Shown here piece after piece: positions 22,792 through 31,498 of a DNA stretch of 64,000 bases. The notes under the pieces are model-generated. The model saw only the letters and a program-made list of their open reading frames with translations. It made no database searches and was not told the origin of the DNA. A program made the position numbers and the translations under genes. Each line of letters opens with the position of its first letter. Position 1 is the stretch's first letter. The DNA is taken from IMG/VR virus record IMGVR_UViG_3300045412_000261, positions 1 to 64,000 of that record; one strand, written 5' to 3'. Origin of the DNA: a virus.

Positions 22792-24281
22792 AAAATTCCT
22801 ATTGCTTTATTAGTTTTTTCAGGAGTTATTTTGTGAATAGAAAATTTAGATCTAGGTTTCCAATTTTCTAGGGCTATTCCTATATTTTTTATAAATCTAT
22901 TGCTCATTTCTTCGGCGGACATTCCCACTTCTGGATTTAGAGCAAAGGTAATTCCATTCATACCTAATCCCTTTCTTTCCTCTCTTGGTTTTTGATACCA
23001 ATAAAAAAGACCTTCAGCTACATCTTCAAAAGACACTCTATCGTCAAAAATATAAGGAGTTGCCGGTGATCCTTGCAAAGACCTGTTACTAGGAAATATA
23101 GGATATGCCCAATTCCCATGAGTTTTATAAACTCCAGAATGATTAGTGGGGAAATCTTTTGTGAATTTTATATATTTTCCTTTCTTATCAACAAATCCGC
23201 ATTGGTCTTGGAGACCTCCTGTTACATTGTTTATAATTGGGGTGCCCGCCATAAGAGCTTCTGCTCCTGATAATCCAAATCCCTCATTTGATGCTATATT
23301 TACTACCACATCGGCAAAATTATACCAAAAATTTAAAGTTTTAGTATCTATTTTTTTATCAGAAAAAATAACTTTACCAGAAGGATTTATTGCTTTTACA
23401 GTGGCTATTAAATCAGTTCCATTTCCGTCTATTGGATCTGTATGCATTACTAAAACACATCTCTCTGCTTTTTCAGGAGTTAATTTTTCGCAGAATTTAC
23501 TAAATGCTAAAACAACATCTCCTGGTTGTTTTCTTCTAATATTTCTATTATTCCAAAATACTAAATAATCTGTAGGAGTTTCTTTTTTAAACTCAGAAAT
23601 GTACTTTTCATATTCATCAAATACTTGACTTTTTGAAGTAATTTTATAAATATGTTTATTGTTTATACCATGAGGAATGTAGGCTGTATAAGTCGTATTA
23701 TTTGAAAATGATGTCGGTAATCCTAAATCCAAATCATGAAATTTATAATCATTTTCTTCTAAGACTACATTAACTAAATTGTGAGTTTGTTTTGATATGT
23801 TGAAAATAAAATCGCATGATGCATAAAATTCCGCATTCCAATGAGGATATGGTAAATCATCCCATATATTATAATACATCAAAGGAATTGTTGTTCTAAT
23901 TTCTCTTTCCATTGCGTATAACCATTCCCAAAATCTAGGATCTGTAAAATGTAATATTGCATCAGGAGATTCTCTAGATATAATTTCCCTAAGTTTTTGT
24001 GGATCTCCATAGCCATTATTTGGATATATAAGTACGCTAGCATCGTCTATACCCATTTCTTTGTTTACGTCCTCTGAGACATCTATAATTTTTCCAGAAT
24101 CTGGATTTTTTATAGCTGCTCCTAATTGAACCCAATCGAAATACTTTGCTGTACCAACTACAATTTCTCTAGACATTACTCCGATACCTGAGTTTAGCCT
24201 TAAGTCATCGGATAAAAGCAGTATTTTTTTCTTCTTAGGCCTATTGGTAATTTTTCTTAATTTTGGTAATTCAAAATTCAT
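22788..24281 (-). CDS. Glycosyltransferase family 4 (GT-B)
   Basis: A 497-residue protein. KKILLLSDDLRLNSGIGVMS is the GT4 N-terminal loop. YIPHGINNKHIY and VFWNNRNIRRKQPGDVVLAF mark the start of the donor domain. SNEGFGLSGAEALMAGTPII contains E333-x7-E341. A C-terminal extension (about 440-497) is helical. It is the first gene of the island in transcription order, 17 nt after the PD-(D/E)XK nuclease stop, and probably shares a transcript with the 428-residue GT4. Confidence 0.9.
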   Translation of the reverse strand: MNFELPKLRKITNRPKKKKILLLSDDLRLNSGIGVMSREIVVGTAKYFDWVQLGAAIKNPDSGKIIDVSEDVNKEMGIDDASVLIYPNNGYGDPQKLREIISRESPDAILHFTDPRFWEWLYAMEREIRTTIPLMYYNIWDDLPYPHWNAEFYASCDFIFNISKQTHNLVNVVLEENDYKFHDLDLGLPTSFSNNTTYTAYIPHGINNKHIYKITSKSQVFDEYEKYISEFKKETPTDYLVFWNNRNIRRKQPGDVVLAFSKFCEKLTPEKAERCVLVMHTDPIDGNGTDLIATVKAINPSGKVIFSDKKIDTKTLNFWYNFADVVVNIASNEGFGLSGAEALMAGTPIINNVTGGLQDQCGFVDKKGKYIKFTKDFPTNHSGVYKTHGNWAYPIFPSNRSLQGSPATPYIFDDRVSFEDVAEGLFYWYQKPREERKGLGMNGITFALNPEVGMSAEEMSNRFIKNIGIALENWKPRSKFSIHKITPEKTNKAIGIL

Positions 24282-24298
24282 AATATATAATTTATAAT

Positions 24299-25252
24299 TT
24301 ACAATCTAGATTCGGGTGAGCAGAGGTCATGTTTTTCATTAAATTCGCAATAAGTACAATTAAAACAATTGTGTCCAGATATTGCGGTATATTCCATATC
24401 TATTTTATAGTTACCTTGTTTATCAAATACTGTCTTTACAAATGTTTTGAAGGTATCTAAGGCTAATGTTGTACTTTTTTTTGATTGAGCTGGTTTGAAA
24501 ATTTGTACTCTTTGCAAAGGAAAATCATAAGCATCCGCTATTCTTCGAACTATAGTAAATCTGCTATCTATATCATCGTATTCTATATCTAAACTCTTAG
24601 ACAAAAAGGCCTTATATAATAAAATCTGAGATGTTTTTATTTTATCTTTTTTTGAATAAGAACTCCACCCCTTTCCTGATGTCTTTATATCATCTATAAT
24701 TAATTTATTGCTTACCTTGTCATAAAATAATAAGTCGATAAATAAAATAAAATAGAGAGGCTCCTCTGAATTTATTATTTTTATCACCAGAGGAACCTCA
24801 ACACCTAATAGTGTCCAATTATGTCTATCGTAATATTGATCGTGATTACTTCTTATATGATTTAAAATATTAACACCTTGCTCCCAAAATTCTGATAATT
24901 CAGAACTTGTTGAAAAATGTTTTCCGTAATTATTATAATCTCTCTTATATATCTCTTTTATTTTATTTTTTAACTCTGTACTAAAATCAATAATATCTTT
25001 ATTTTCATTATTAGGACTATGATAAGAAATTAAGTATTCTTGAAGAACTTCATGAAATGCTGTTCCAAAACTCATGTGAATAGACGGAGGTCTAGTTCCT
25101 AATTTCAAGGCATAACTTAAAAACCATTTTTTAGGACATTGACTATACATATGAAATTGAGAAAAAGAAACGTGTTTGTGAGGTTTTTGTTTTATATCAT
25201 TTGCAAAAACTATAGCCTCATCTAACTTTATTTTTAAATCTTCCAAAACCAT
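24299..25252 (-). CDS. PD-(D/E)XK nuclease, Cas4/AddB-like with Fe-S cysteines
   Basis: A 317-residue protein. The order fits RecB-family nucleases: HVSFSQFHMYSQCPKKWFLS with C39, H67 in FGTAFHEVL, D173 (FIDLLFYD), and D188-x-K190 in IIDDIKTS. A C-terminal Cys cluster follows: C296-x2-C299-x2-C302-x8-C311. C39 plus the three or four C-terminal Cys match the iron-sulfur ligand arrangement of Cas4/AddB. It would be a 5'-3' or end-processing exonuclease in replication or recombination. It lies at the boundary between the replication genes and the glycan island. Confidence 0.88.
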   Translation of the reverse strand: MVLEDLKIKLDEAIVFANDIKQKPHKHVSFSQFHMYSQCPKKWFLSYALKLGTRPPSIHMSFGTAFHEVLQEYLISYHSPNNENKDIIDFSTELKNKIKEIYKRDYNNYGKHFSTSSELSEFWEQGVNILNHIRSNHDQYYDRHNWTLLGVEVPLVIKIINSEEPLYFILFIDLLFYDKVSNKLIIDDIKTSGKGWSSYSKKDKIKTSQILLYKAFLSKSLDIEYDDIDSRFTIVRRIADAYDFPLQRVQIFKPAQSKKSTTLALDTFKTFVKTVFDKQGNYKIDMEYTAISGHNCFNCTYCEFNEKHDLCSPESRL

Positions 25253-25262
25253 TTATTTTTGA

Positions 25263-25484
25263 TTATGCCAATTTTTCCATGTCTATAGCTTCTCCACAAG
25301 AATCACATATAAAAACAGGAATGGTAACAATCTTATCTTTAGTTGTTCCTGTATATAATTTACTTATTTTTTTAAGCATTATTACTTGCTTGAAGTATTC
25401 TGATTCGCATGAATCGCAGCAAATTCCATCCAATTGATCTGATGTTATTTGCATTTTTGCGGGCTCTATAGGAGGTAAATTCAT
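25263..25484 (-). CDS. Small zinc-ribbon protein
   Basis: A 73-residue protein with two CxxC knuckles: C23-x2-C26 (CCDSCES) and ICDSCGE near residues 60-64, about 35 residues apart with a basic, beta-like middle. This is a single zinc-ribbon. Such small phage proteins often act in transcription or as nuclease accessories; the function is not assignable. It lies 10 nt upstream of the PD-(D/E)XK nuclease gene, so the two may work together. Confidence 0.65.
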   Translation of the reverse strand: MNLPPIEPAKMQITSDQLDGICCDSCESEYFKQVIMLKKISKLYTGTTKDKIVTIPVFICDSCGEAIDMEKLA

Positions 25485-25560
25485 TTATTTAGTTTTTAGT
25501 AGAAAACATTAAAATTACTAAAAGGTTTAAAATCTAATATAAATAGTTAATATTTATTAT

Positions 25561-27918
25561 TTAATGTCCTTCTTGCCAATTTTTAGATAATTCTGGAGGG
25601 GCTTTTAAAGCTATACTTAATTTAGTAGAATTTTCCATAATATTTTGAACTATTTCTAAAGCTTCTTCTTTTCTCGGTTCCTCTACTTTAAATATTAATT
25701 GGTCATGAATCTGTGCAACAACGAGTCCTTTTATGCCTCTTTTTATAAATTCTCTATTAACTAATAAGGCGGACTTATTTACTATGTGTGCAGCCATAGA
25801 TTGTATCTGAATATTCTTAGCATTATTTAAACCGTTTTTGTAATCTCTATACATATCTAACACTTCCTTTTCGCCAAAATGTCTTTTCAAACTTTCTCTA
25901 AAATCGTAATCGAGTAATTCATCTTTATATTTAGTATAATATTCTTTTACTTTAGGTAAATGCCTTATCCTACCAGATTGACATTTTATATATCCATTAT
26001 CTTTTACAAAATTTTCGCTCTCTACCATCCATTTTTTAAGTTCTGGGTAGGCATTTAAATATCCGTCTATTAGAGATTGAGCTTCTTTTGTAGAAACATT
26101 TATAGTCTTCGCTAAAGCAAAAGCAGACATACCATAAGGAATGCCTAGAGAATAACTCTTAGCTTTATTTCTTAAAGTTTTATTTGCTTTTTTTAAAAAA
26201 TTACTATCTTCCGGATCCGCTGAATATTGTGATAATTTTTCCGTATCTATAGCAATACGAGAATAAAAATCCCAATTCTTCCTAAATATATCTCTAAGAC
26301 CTTCGTCTCCACTTATATGAGCGAATATGTGAGGTTCTAAACTAACATAATCACAGTCTATAAAGGTAGTCCCATCATCGCAAATGAAAAAGGTTCTAAT
26401 CATATTAGTGTATTTATACACTCTTGGGTCCACGCCTTGATCAGATTCAAATGGTCTAGGTAATTGTTGAGCATCGCTGCTATACCTACCGGAAACAGTT
26501 CCATGTTGTTGATAGTAAAAATAGTATCTGCCGTCTTCACAACTATCTAAGAATCTGTCCATATAAGCTGATTTTAATTTATTCAACTTATTGTAAATAG
26601 TTAGCTTTTTACTCCACTCATATTTATCGCTTATAGATTCTACGAAAGATTCATTAAATTGAGCTGCACCTTTATCTGTATAAGTTATAGGTTTTTCATT
26701 TAAAAAATCAAAGACAAAAGAAGCTAATTGCTGTTTAGAGTTTATATTTATAAGTTCATTATCATTTGCTTTTTTCCAAAGATTGACAGATGAAAAGGCT
26801 AATAATTTTTTAAGATTATCTGAAAGAGTGCATGAGTCAAATGTTTCTCCCAAAAGATATCTTTTTATTTCACCGTCAGGCAATGATATAACTTTATTTT
26901 TTAATATTTTTATTTCATTTTTATCATTTAAAAAATGATTAGATATACCGGCTAGTTTTACAAGTTCTATTAAAATAGCCCCTCTTGCTGGAATCCATGT
27001 ACCATTTTCTTTATTAAATGGTGGATATTTGGTATTAGCTGTGGAATAAACCCAATTTTTAAACTCTATAGATTCTTTTAAAGAAGAGTATACTTCTTCT
27101 TTTAATTTTTTAATATCATCGATAATATCTTTTTGAGCCTGCTTTATTTTTTCAAAATCCATTAAAATTCCTTCTCTTTCCATAGGTACTGTAACTTCTT
27201 TGTATAAAGGCATTACTTCAATATTATAAAAAAAGTCTTTGAGTCCTTCTTTTTCTAAAATTTTAGAGAAGAGTAAATAAATTCTTAATGTTAAGTCTGT
27301 ATCCGCACAAGCATATTTTGATAATATATCTAAATCAGCTTTATATATTTCAAAATTATCTTGAGTTATTAATCCTCCATTGTTTTTTACAGACTCCTTC
27401 ATTAAAATTTGTTCTTCGTTTGCCTCTTTATCTACATCTAAATCTATGTACTTTTGAACAAGTTTTCCAATAGATTTAAGAGCGAAAGGTCTACCATAAC
27501 CGATGGATCCTTCTTCTCTAGTTGTGTGAACTAATAAGATGGTATCTGCATGTAGAGATGGTAATAAGTCAATTCCATAATTACTTAATACAATAGAAGT
27601 ATCATAAGAAGCATTGTGCATTATTAGCTTTTTGCCTATTAATTTATTAATAAGACCTTTAGCTAATTTAACATTACTGTATGAATCTATGGACAAAGAA
27701 AGTAATTCTTGTCTTTCTACCGACCATTCATAGGTAGGTAAATAATAAGATATTCCTGGCTCAAAACCAAAAGATATACCTACGATAAGATCTTTTCTTA
27801 CATTCAGGCCTGTAGATTCTACATCAAAACTTATGATTGTATGAGTATTTATCCTATCGGCTAAATCCTTTACTTCTTCTAAGTTTCTGCATGTAATGTA
27901 TTTTTTTATAATTGCCAT
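25561..27918 (-). CDS. polA: DNA polymerase I-type (family A) with 3'-5' exonuclease domain
   Basis: A 785-residue replicative polymerase. Exonuclease domain (1-230): Exo I IISFDVESTGL with D32/E34, Exo II HNASYD with D106, Exo III YACAD with Y202/D206. Polymerase domain (about 430-785): GTVSGRYSS (473-481), motif A DCDYVSLEPH with D523, motif B RNKAKSYSLGIPYG (583-596), motif C IHDQ with D739. The usual motif C is HDE; here Glu is Gln740. There is no 5'-3' exonuclease domain, but a separate FEN-like gene lies at 32876-33898. A family A enzyme in an otherwise T4-like phage is a departure from T4 gp43 (family B). It is likely the main replicase. Confidence 0.95.
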   Translation of the reverse strand: MAIIKKYITCRNLEEVKDLADRINTHTIISFDVESTGLNVRKDLIVGISFGFEPGISYYLPTYEWSVERQELLSLSIDSYSNVKLAKGLINKLIGKKLIMHNASYDTSIVLSNYGIDLLPSLHADTILLVHTTREEGSIGYGRPFALKSIGKLVQKYIDLDVDKEANEEQILMKESVKNNGGLITQDNFEIYKADLDILSKYACADTDLTLRIYLLFSKILEKEGLKDFFYNIEVMPLYKEVTVPMEREGILMDFEKIKQAQKDIIDDIKKLKEEVYSSLKESIEFKNWVYSTANTKYPPFNKENGTWIPARGAILIELVKLAGISNHFLNDKNEIKILKNKVISLPDGEIKRYLLGETFDSCTLSDNLKKLLAFSSVNLWKKANDNELININSKQQLASFVFDFLNEKPITYTDKGAAQFNESFVESISDKYEWSKKLTIYNKLNKLKSAYMDRFLDSCEDGRYYFYYQQHGTVSGRYSSDAQQLPRPFESDQGVDPRVYKYTNMIRTFFICDDGTTFIDCDYVSLEPHIFAHISGDEGLRDIFRKNWDFYSRIAIDTEKLSQYSADPEDSNFLKKANKTLRNKAKSYSLGIPYGMSAFALAKTINVSTKEAQSLIDGYLNAYPELKKWMVESENFVKDNGYIKCQSGRIRHLPKVKEYYTKYKDELLDYDFRESLKRHFGEKEVLDMYRDYKNGLNNAKNIQIQSMAAHIVNKSALLVNREFIKRGIKGLVVAQIHDQLIFKVEEPRKEEALEIVQNIMENSTKLSIALKAPPELSKNWQEGH

Positions 27919-27941
27919 AACCTTTTTATAAAATTAAAATA

Positions 27942-28385
27942 CTATAAATAATTTTCAATAAATTTTAACATTTCCTCTATTGTTGCATCGTTTCTTCCCA
28001 TATTAGCAAAGACAGTAGTTAAAACAACATTATCTACACGATACCCAATACTGTTATCTAGTCTATCTAAACTAGGTTTTCTTAATTTATCTTTCATAGT
28101 AAAATCTATTGGTATATTTAACCAGTAACACATACCATTTTGTTTTTCTTTCAATTTTTCTAAAAAATCTCCGTTTATGTTTTTATCCTTGTAACGCTTT
28201 TCTTTTACATCCTCAGTAGTATTGCTATCTTTACTTTTATGCTCTCTGCTAATTAAAGTAGAAATTATTCTATATTTCCAATTAGTGTTATAGCAATTTT
28301 TACATTCTTTTCTTCTTTTTCCTTTTCCTCGAAGATTAAAATCCGAATCATCTTTTTCGATATTACAACTAGCACATATCTTCAT
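27942..28385 (-). CDS. HNH endonuclease with N-terminal zinc knuckles
   Basis: A 147-residue product from ATG 28385 (a GTG at 28394 adds 3 residues). The zinc site is C7-x2-C10 with C31-x2-C34 near the start (KICASC, ECKNCYN). The C-terminal part PSLDRLDNSIGYRVDNVVLT, followed by TVFANMGRND, is the HNH core variant common in free-standing phage homing endonucleases, with Asp/Arg-Asp in place of the first His-x motif and the N-x-N-x-x-L end kept. It lies between the polymerase gene and a DUF1599-like gene, a typical position for a homing gene next to conserved replication genes. Confidence 0.75.
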   Translation of the reverse strand: MKICASCNIEKDDSDFNLRGKGKRRKECKNCYNTNWKYRIISTLISREHKSKDSNTTEDVKEKRYKDKNINGDFLEKLKEKQNGMCYWLNIPIDFTMKDKLRKPSLDRLDNSIGYRVDNVVLTTVFANMGRNDATIEEMLKFIENYL

Positions 28386-28394
28386 AAAATACAC

Positions 28395-28667
28395 TTAATC
28401 TTTTAAGTCGTCGAAATCAGTCCATTTTTTATCTCTTAAAATCAATACAGCATAACCTATTAAATCAACTATATCATTTTTTCTTAATTCAGGGGATGTT
28501 TGAATTCTTTTTAATTTATCATCAATCCTATATCCATATCTATGCTTATCTGTAAAAATGTTTAATGGAGAATCTGCTGCTCCATTATATTTAGCATCTT
28601 TGTATAGAACTAAATCTTTTAAATTATCAAAGATATCTCTTAAGTTTTTTTCTTTTGGGTCAATCAT
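28395..28667 (-). CDS. DUF1599 / nucleotide-modification-associated domain-like protein
   Basis: A 90-residue protein. KDAKYNGAADSPLNIFT, GYRIDDKLKRI and NDIVDLIGYAVLIL match the small family named DUF1599 (nucleotide modification associated domain 1), helical proteins with acidic metal-site residues resembling MazG-like folds. The family's link to phage base-modification loci is from comparative genomics, not biochemistry. It lies just after the terminator at 28709-28734 and ahead of the HNH gene. Confidence 0.62.
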   Translation of the reverse strand: MIDPKEKNLRDIFDNLKDLVLYKDAKYNGAADSPLNIFTDKHRYGYRIDDKLKRIQTSPELRKNDIVDLIGYAVLILRDKKWTDFDDLKD

Positions 28668-28708
28668 ACTTTTTTATATTAATAACCAAATAACAAAATA
28701 ATAGTTTT

Positions 28709-28734
28709 AAAAAGAGAGGCTAAAAAGCCTCTCT
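28709..28734 (-). terminator. Rho-independent terminator after nrdA
   Basis: Perfect 9-bp stem AGAGAGGCT (28713-28721) / AGCCTCTCT (28726-28734) with a 4-nt loop. Read leftward it is followed by TTTTT (complement of 28709-28713). It lies 10 nt past the nrdA stop and before the DUF1599-like gene, so it would end the replication/RNR transcript or reduce read-through. Confidence 0.85.
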
Positions 28735-28743
28735 AATTTTATA

Positions 28744-30468
28744 CTAACCTTCACAAACAATACATTCCGAATATAAATCTCTTTGTTGTTTACTATCGGC
28801 TCTCAAATTACTTTCAGATCTTAGATAGTACAAAGATTTTATTCCTAATTTCCAGGCTTCTATGTGTACTTGATTTATCCATTTAGCAGGTGCATCGTGA
28901 AAGAAAGCTAGATTTATTGATTGCCCTTGATCTATATATTCCTGTCTTACTGCTGCCTGTCTGACTAATTCTAATTGATTAATCTCCTTAAAAGTTCTGA
29001 ATATCTCCTTTTCCTCTTCTGTTAACTCATCTATATTTTTAACAGATCCTTTATCTTCTGCAATAATATCCCAGATTTGTGGAGTATTTAATCCTTTTTC
29101 GTTTAGTAGATTTTCTAAATCAGGATTTCTTCTCAAGTGAGCTCCTTTTGCATCATCATCCATATAAAGATTAGCAGCAAATGGTTCAATTCCTTGAGAT
29201 ACTCCTCCGGCTAATTTAGATGAACTTCTATTGGGAGCTACTGCAATACATGTTAAATTTCTATATCCGCTACCTTTACACCACTCCGGCTCTCCGAATT
29301 CACTAGCCATCCACATAGAGGCTTTATCAGATTTTTCTTTCATGTGACTAAAGATAACTCTTGTTAATGAAGTTGCTTGTATGCCGACAAAAGGAATCAT
29401 CATTTTTTGTAATAAAGATGCCCATCCTAATGCACCTAATCCTAACGCTCTAGACTTTTCGGCAAATCTTATAGAATCCTCAATGCCTTGAATATGTTTA
29501 GCTTTATCTAAAAATTCAGAAATGACGGCATCTAAAAATATAGTAGCGTAATAAACTGCATCTGTTTTTGACCACTCCTCCCATTTATATAAATTCATAG
29601 AAGAAAGACAGCATACAAAAGTGTGATTTTCATCAGAAGGCAGCATTATTTCAGCACATAATTGACTATGCTTTACTTTTAAATTATAAGTAGAAAATGT
29701 ACTTTTAAGATGCGCATTTGCATTATCTATAAAGAAGGTATAAGGTTCCCCAGTTTTAACCCGGGTCTTTATATGCTCTAACCATAATTCTCTTTTAGAA
29801 CCATTTTTATTGATGACTTCTTCCATAAATTCATTTGTGAACTTAGCACCCATGTGAATATTATGGCATTGCCTATTAATATCTCCTTTAGGTTCTCTAA
29901 TTTTTAGAAAGTCAGCAAATTCAGGATGATTTGCAGATAGATACAAAGCTACTGCACCTCTTCTCATTTTACCTTGCTTTGATGCTATGATAGTAGAATC
30001 AAATGACTTCATGAAAGGTATAATCCCATCAGTAGTACCGTTAGATCCATCTTTTATAGGCGCGCCTTTAGGTCTAATTTCAGAAAAATCATAAGCAGTA
30101 CCGCCTCCATGTTTAGATAATATAGCCATCTCAAGGTTTTTTCTGTATATATCGTACATAGAATCTCCAATATATCCACCAAAACATGATATAGGTAGGC
30201 CTCTATTAGTTCCAAAGTTGCTCATGACCGGAGTAGATGGTATTAACCAACCATTCCAAAGTATTTCAAAAAATTTAGAAAACAATTCAGGCTTATTTAA
30301 ATAATTCGCAGCTGTACTAGCTATTCTAGTATATGCTTCTTTAGGAGTTTCTTTATTTTGTAAATATCCTCCGAGTATTGTTGTCAGGTATAAGCTATTA
30401 TTACCCCACTCCGGTATGTCATCTATAGACCAACCTTGTTTTTTGGCTAAATCGTGTAGTTCGTTCAT
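28744..30468 (-). CDS. nrdA: Ribonucleotide reductase large subunit (class I, compact)
   Basis: A 574-residue protein, shorter than the usual ~750 because the N-terminal ATP-cone is absent. Active-site residues are C95 (PISCFGG), C271 with E273 in HSQLCAEI, C286/C287 in the TFVCCLSSMNL segment (second redox Cys), and a C-terminal C569-x2-C572 (ECIVCEG) for re-reduction by thioredoxin/glutaredoxin. The position usually occupied by Asn (NLCxE) is Gln269, which is unusual. It works with NrdB to convert ribonucleotides to deoxyribonucleotides for DNA synthesis. The missing ATP-cone suggests loss of dATP overall-activity inhibition. Its start is 10 nt after the nrdB stop, so the two are an operon. 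Confidence 0.95.
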   Translation of the reverse strand: MNELHDLAKKQGWSIDDIPEWGNNSLYLTTILGGYLQNKETPKEAYTRIASTAANYLNKPELFSKFFEILWNGWLIPSTPVMSNFGTNRGLPISCFGGYIGDSMYDIYRKNLEMAILSKHGGGTAYDFSEIRPKGAPIKDGSNGTTDGIIPFMKSFDSTIIASKQGKMRRGAVALYLSANHPEFADFLKIREPKGDINRQCHNIHMGAKFTNEFMEEVINKNGSKRELWLEHIKTRVKTGEPYTFFIDNANAHLKSTFSTYNLKVKHSQLCAEIMLPSDENHTFVCCLSSMNLYKWEEWSKTDAVYYATIFLDAVISEFLDKAKHIQGIEDSIRFAEKSRALGLGALGWASLLQKMMIPFVGIQATSLTRVIFSHMKEKSDKASMWMASEFGEPEWCKGSGYRNLTCIAVAPNRSSSKLAGGVSQGIEPFAANLYMDDDAKGAHLRRNPDLENLLNEKGLNTPQIWDIIAEDKGSVKNIDELTEEEKEIFRTFKEINQLELVRQAAVRQEYIDQGQSINLAFFHDAPAKWINQVHIEAWKLGIKSLYYLRSESNLRADSKQQRDLYSECIVCEG

Positions 30469-30478
30469 TGTTTATATT

Positions 30479-31444
30479 TTAAAATAAGTCATCACTGTTC
30501 CAATCTTCATTAGGTTTAGCATATCCAGTTTCTCTGTTATCAAAGAAATCTGTTTGTTGCTCACCAGATACCATAAGGTAAAACCAAGACATATCATTAA
30601 TTAATTTTGGATTTACTTTATATACAGGTTCTAATCCTAATTCATTTAGTTTTCTATTAGCTCTATCATACATAAAATTCTTAAGTTCCTCTTTTGATAT
30701 GGTTTCTAAATCTCCCATTTCAAAAATACTCTCTATGTATGTGAATTCATTTACAAGAGCTAATTGGACTCCTTCTATAATGCTTTTTTTGAATTCATTT
30801 GTCCAGATGTCAGGATTTTCTCTAATCAACTCTCTAAACAATTTACATCCCGCTTCGCTATGTAAACTTTCATCTCTTACGGAAAATATCATTTGTTGAC
30901 CAATGCCTTTTAGTCTGTTTGATTTTCTAAAAGAGAGAAGAACTGCAAAAGAACTAAATAATTGAATGCCTTCGGCGCATGCAGAAAATAATGCTAAACT
31001 TCTCGCAATGTTTGATATAGAAGTATCATTTTTATCTACATCAATTAAAACTTGCAATTTATTCATAGTAGCCTCATCTTGCATGAATGCTTGAAAATCA
31101 TCTAAGCCTAGAGAATCATTTAGATATGAGTAGGCTGTTGCATGAATTGTTTCAAATGATCCAAATGTTACTGCCATCATTTTGATTTCAGGAATTGGAA
31201 ACCATGTAGTAACATATTGAGACCAATAATCATTTACATGTGTTTCAGTTTGAGCAAATCCTTTTAAAATGTTACCAATGACATTTTTTTCAGATTTAGT
31301 AAGATTCTCATCCCAATCTTTGATGTCTTTTTGCATATTAATTTCTGTATGCAACCAGTGGGCGTTCTGCTGTTTGAACCAATAATCATAAGCCCATTGA
31401 TACTCAAATGGTTTGAAATGCAATCTTTCTTGTAGTAAAGGCAT
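30479..31444 (-). CDS. nrdB: Ribonucleotide reductase small subunit (class I, di-iron/tyrosyl radical)
   Basis: A 321-residue protein. The ferritin-like four-helix bundle carries metal ligands in TETHVNDYW, FETIHATAYSYL (E98, H101) and VRDESLHSEAG (Glu, His). Y105, four residues after H101, is in the position of the radical tyrosine. The C-terminus NEDWNSDDLF is the short acidic tail that docks into the large subunit. It lies directly upstream of nrdA in the same transcript. Confidence 0.95.
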   Translation of the reverse strand: MPLLQERLHFKPFEYQWAYDYWFKQQNAHWLHTEINMQKDIKDWDENLTKSEKNVIGNILKGFAQTETHVNDYWSQYVTTWFPIPEIKMMAVTFGSFETIHATAYSYLNDSLGLDDFQAFMQDEATMNKLQVLIDVDKNDTSISNIARSLALFSACAEGIQLFSSFAVLLSFRKSNRLKGIGQQMIFSVRDESLHSEAGCKLFRELIRENPDIWTNEFKKSIIEGVQLALVNEFTYIESIFEMGDLETISKEELKNFMYDRANRKLNELGLEPVYKVNPKLINDMSWFYLMVSGEQQTDFFDNRETGYAKPNEDWNSDDLF

Positions 31445-31498
31445 AATGTAAAAAATTAAATGTTTATAATTTTGTTTTCGGTAAGAATAAATACCTAA

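Noticed and set aside
22367-22813. 148-codon plus-strand frame
   Set aside because: Lies entirely antisense to the clearly coding GT4 gene; no motif, no leader, opposite to all neighbours.
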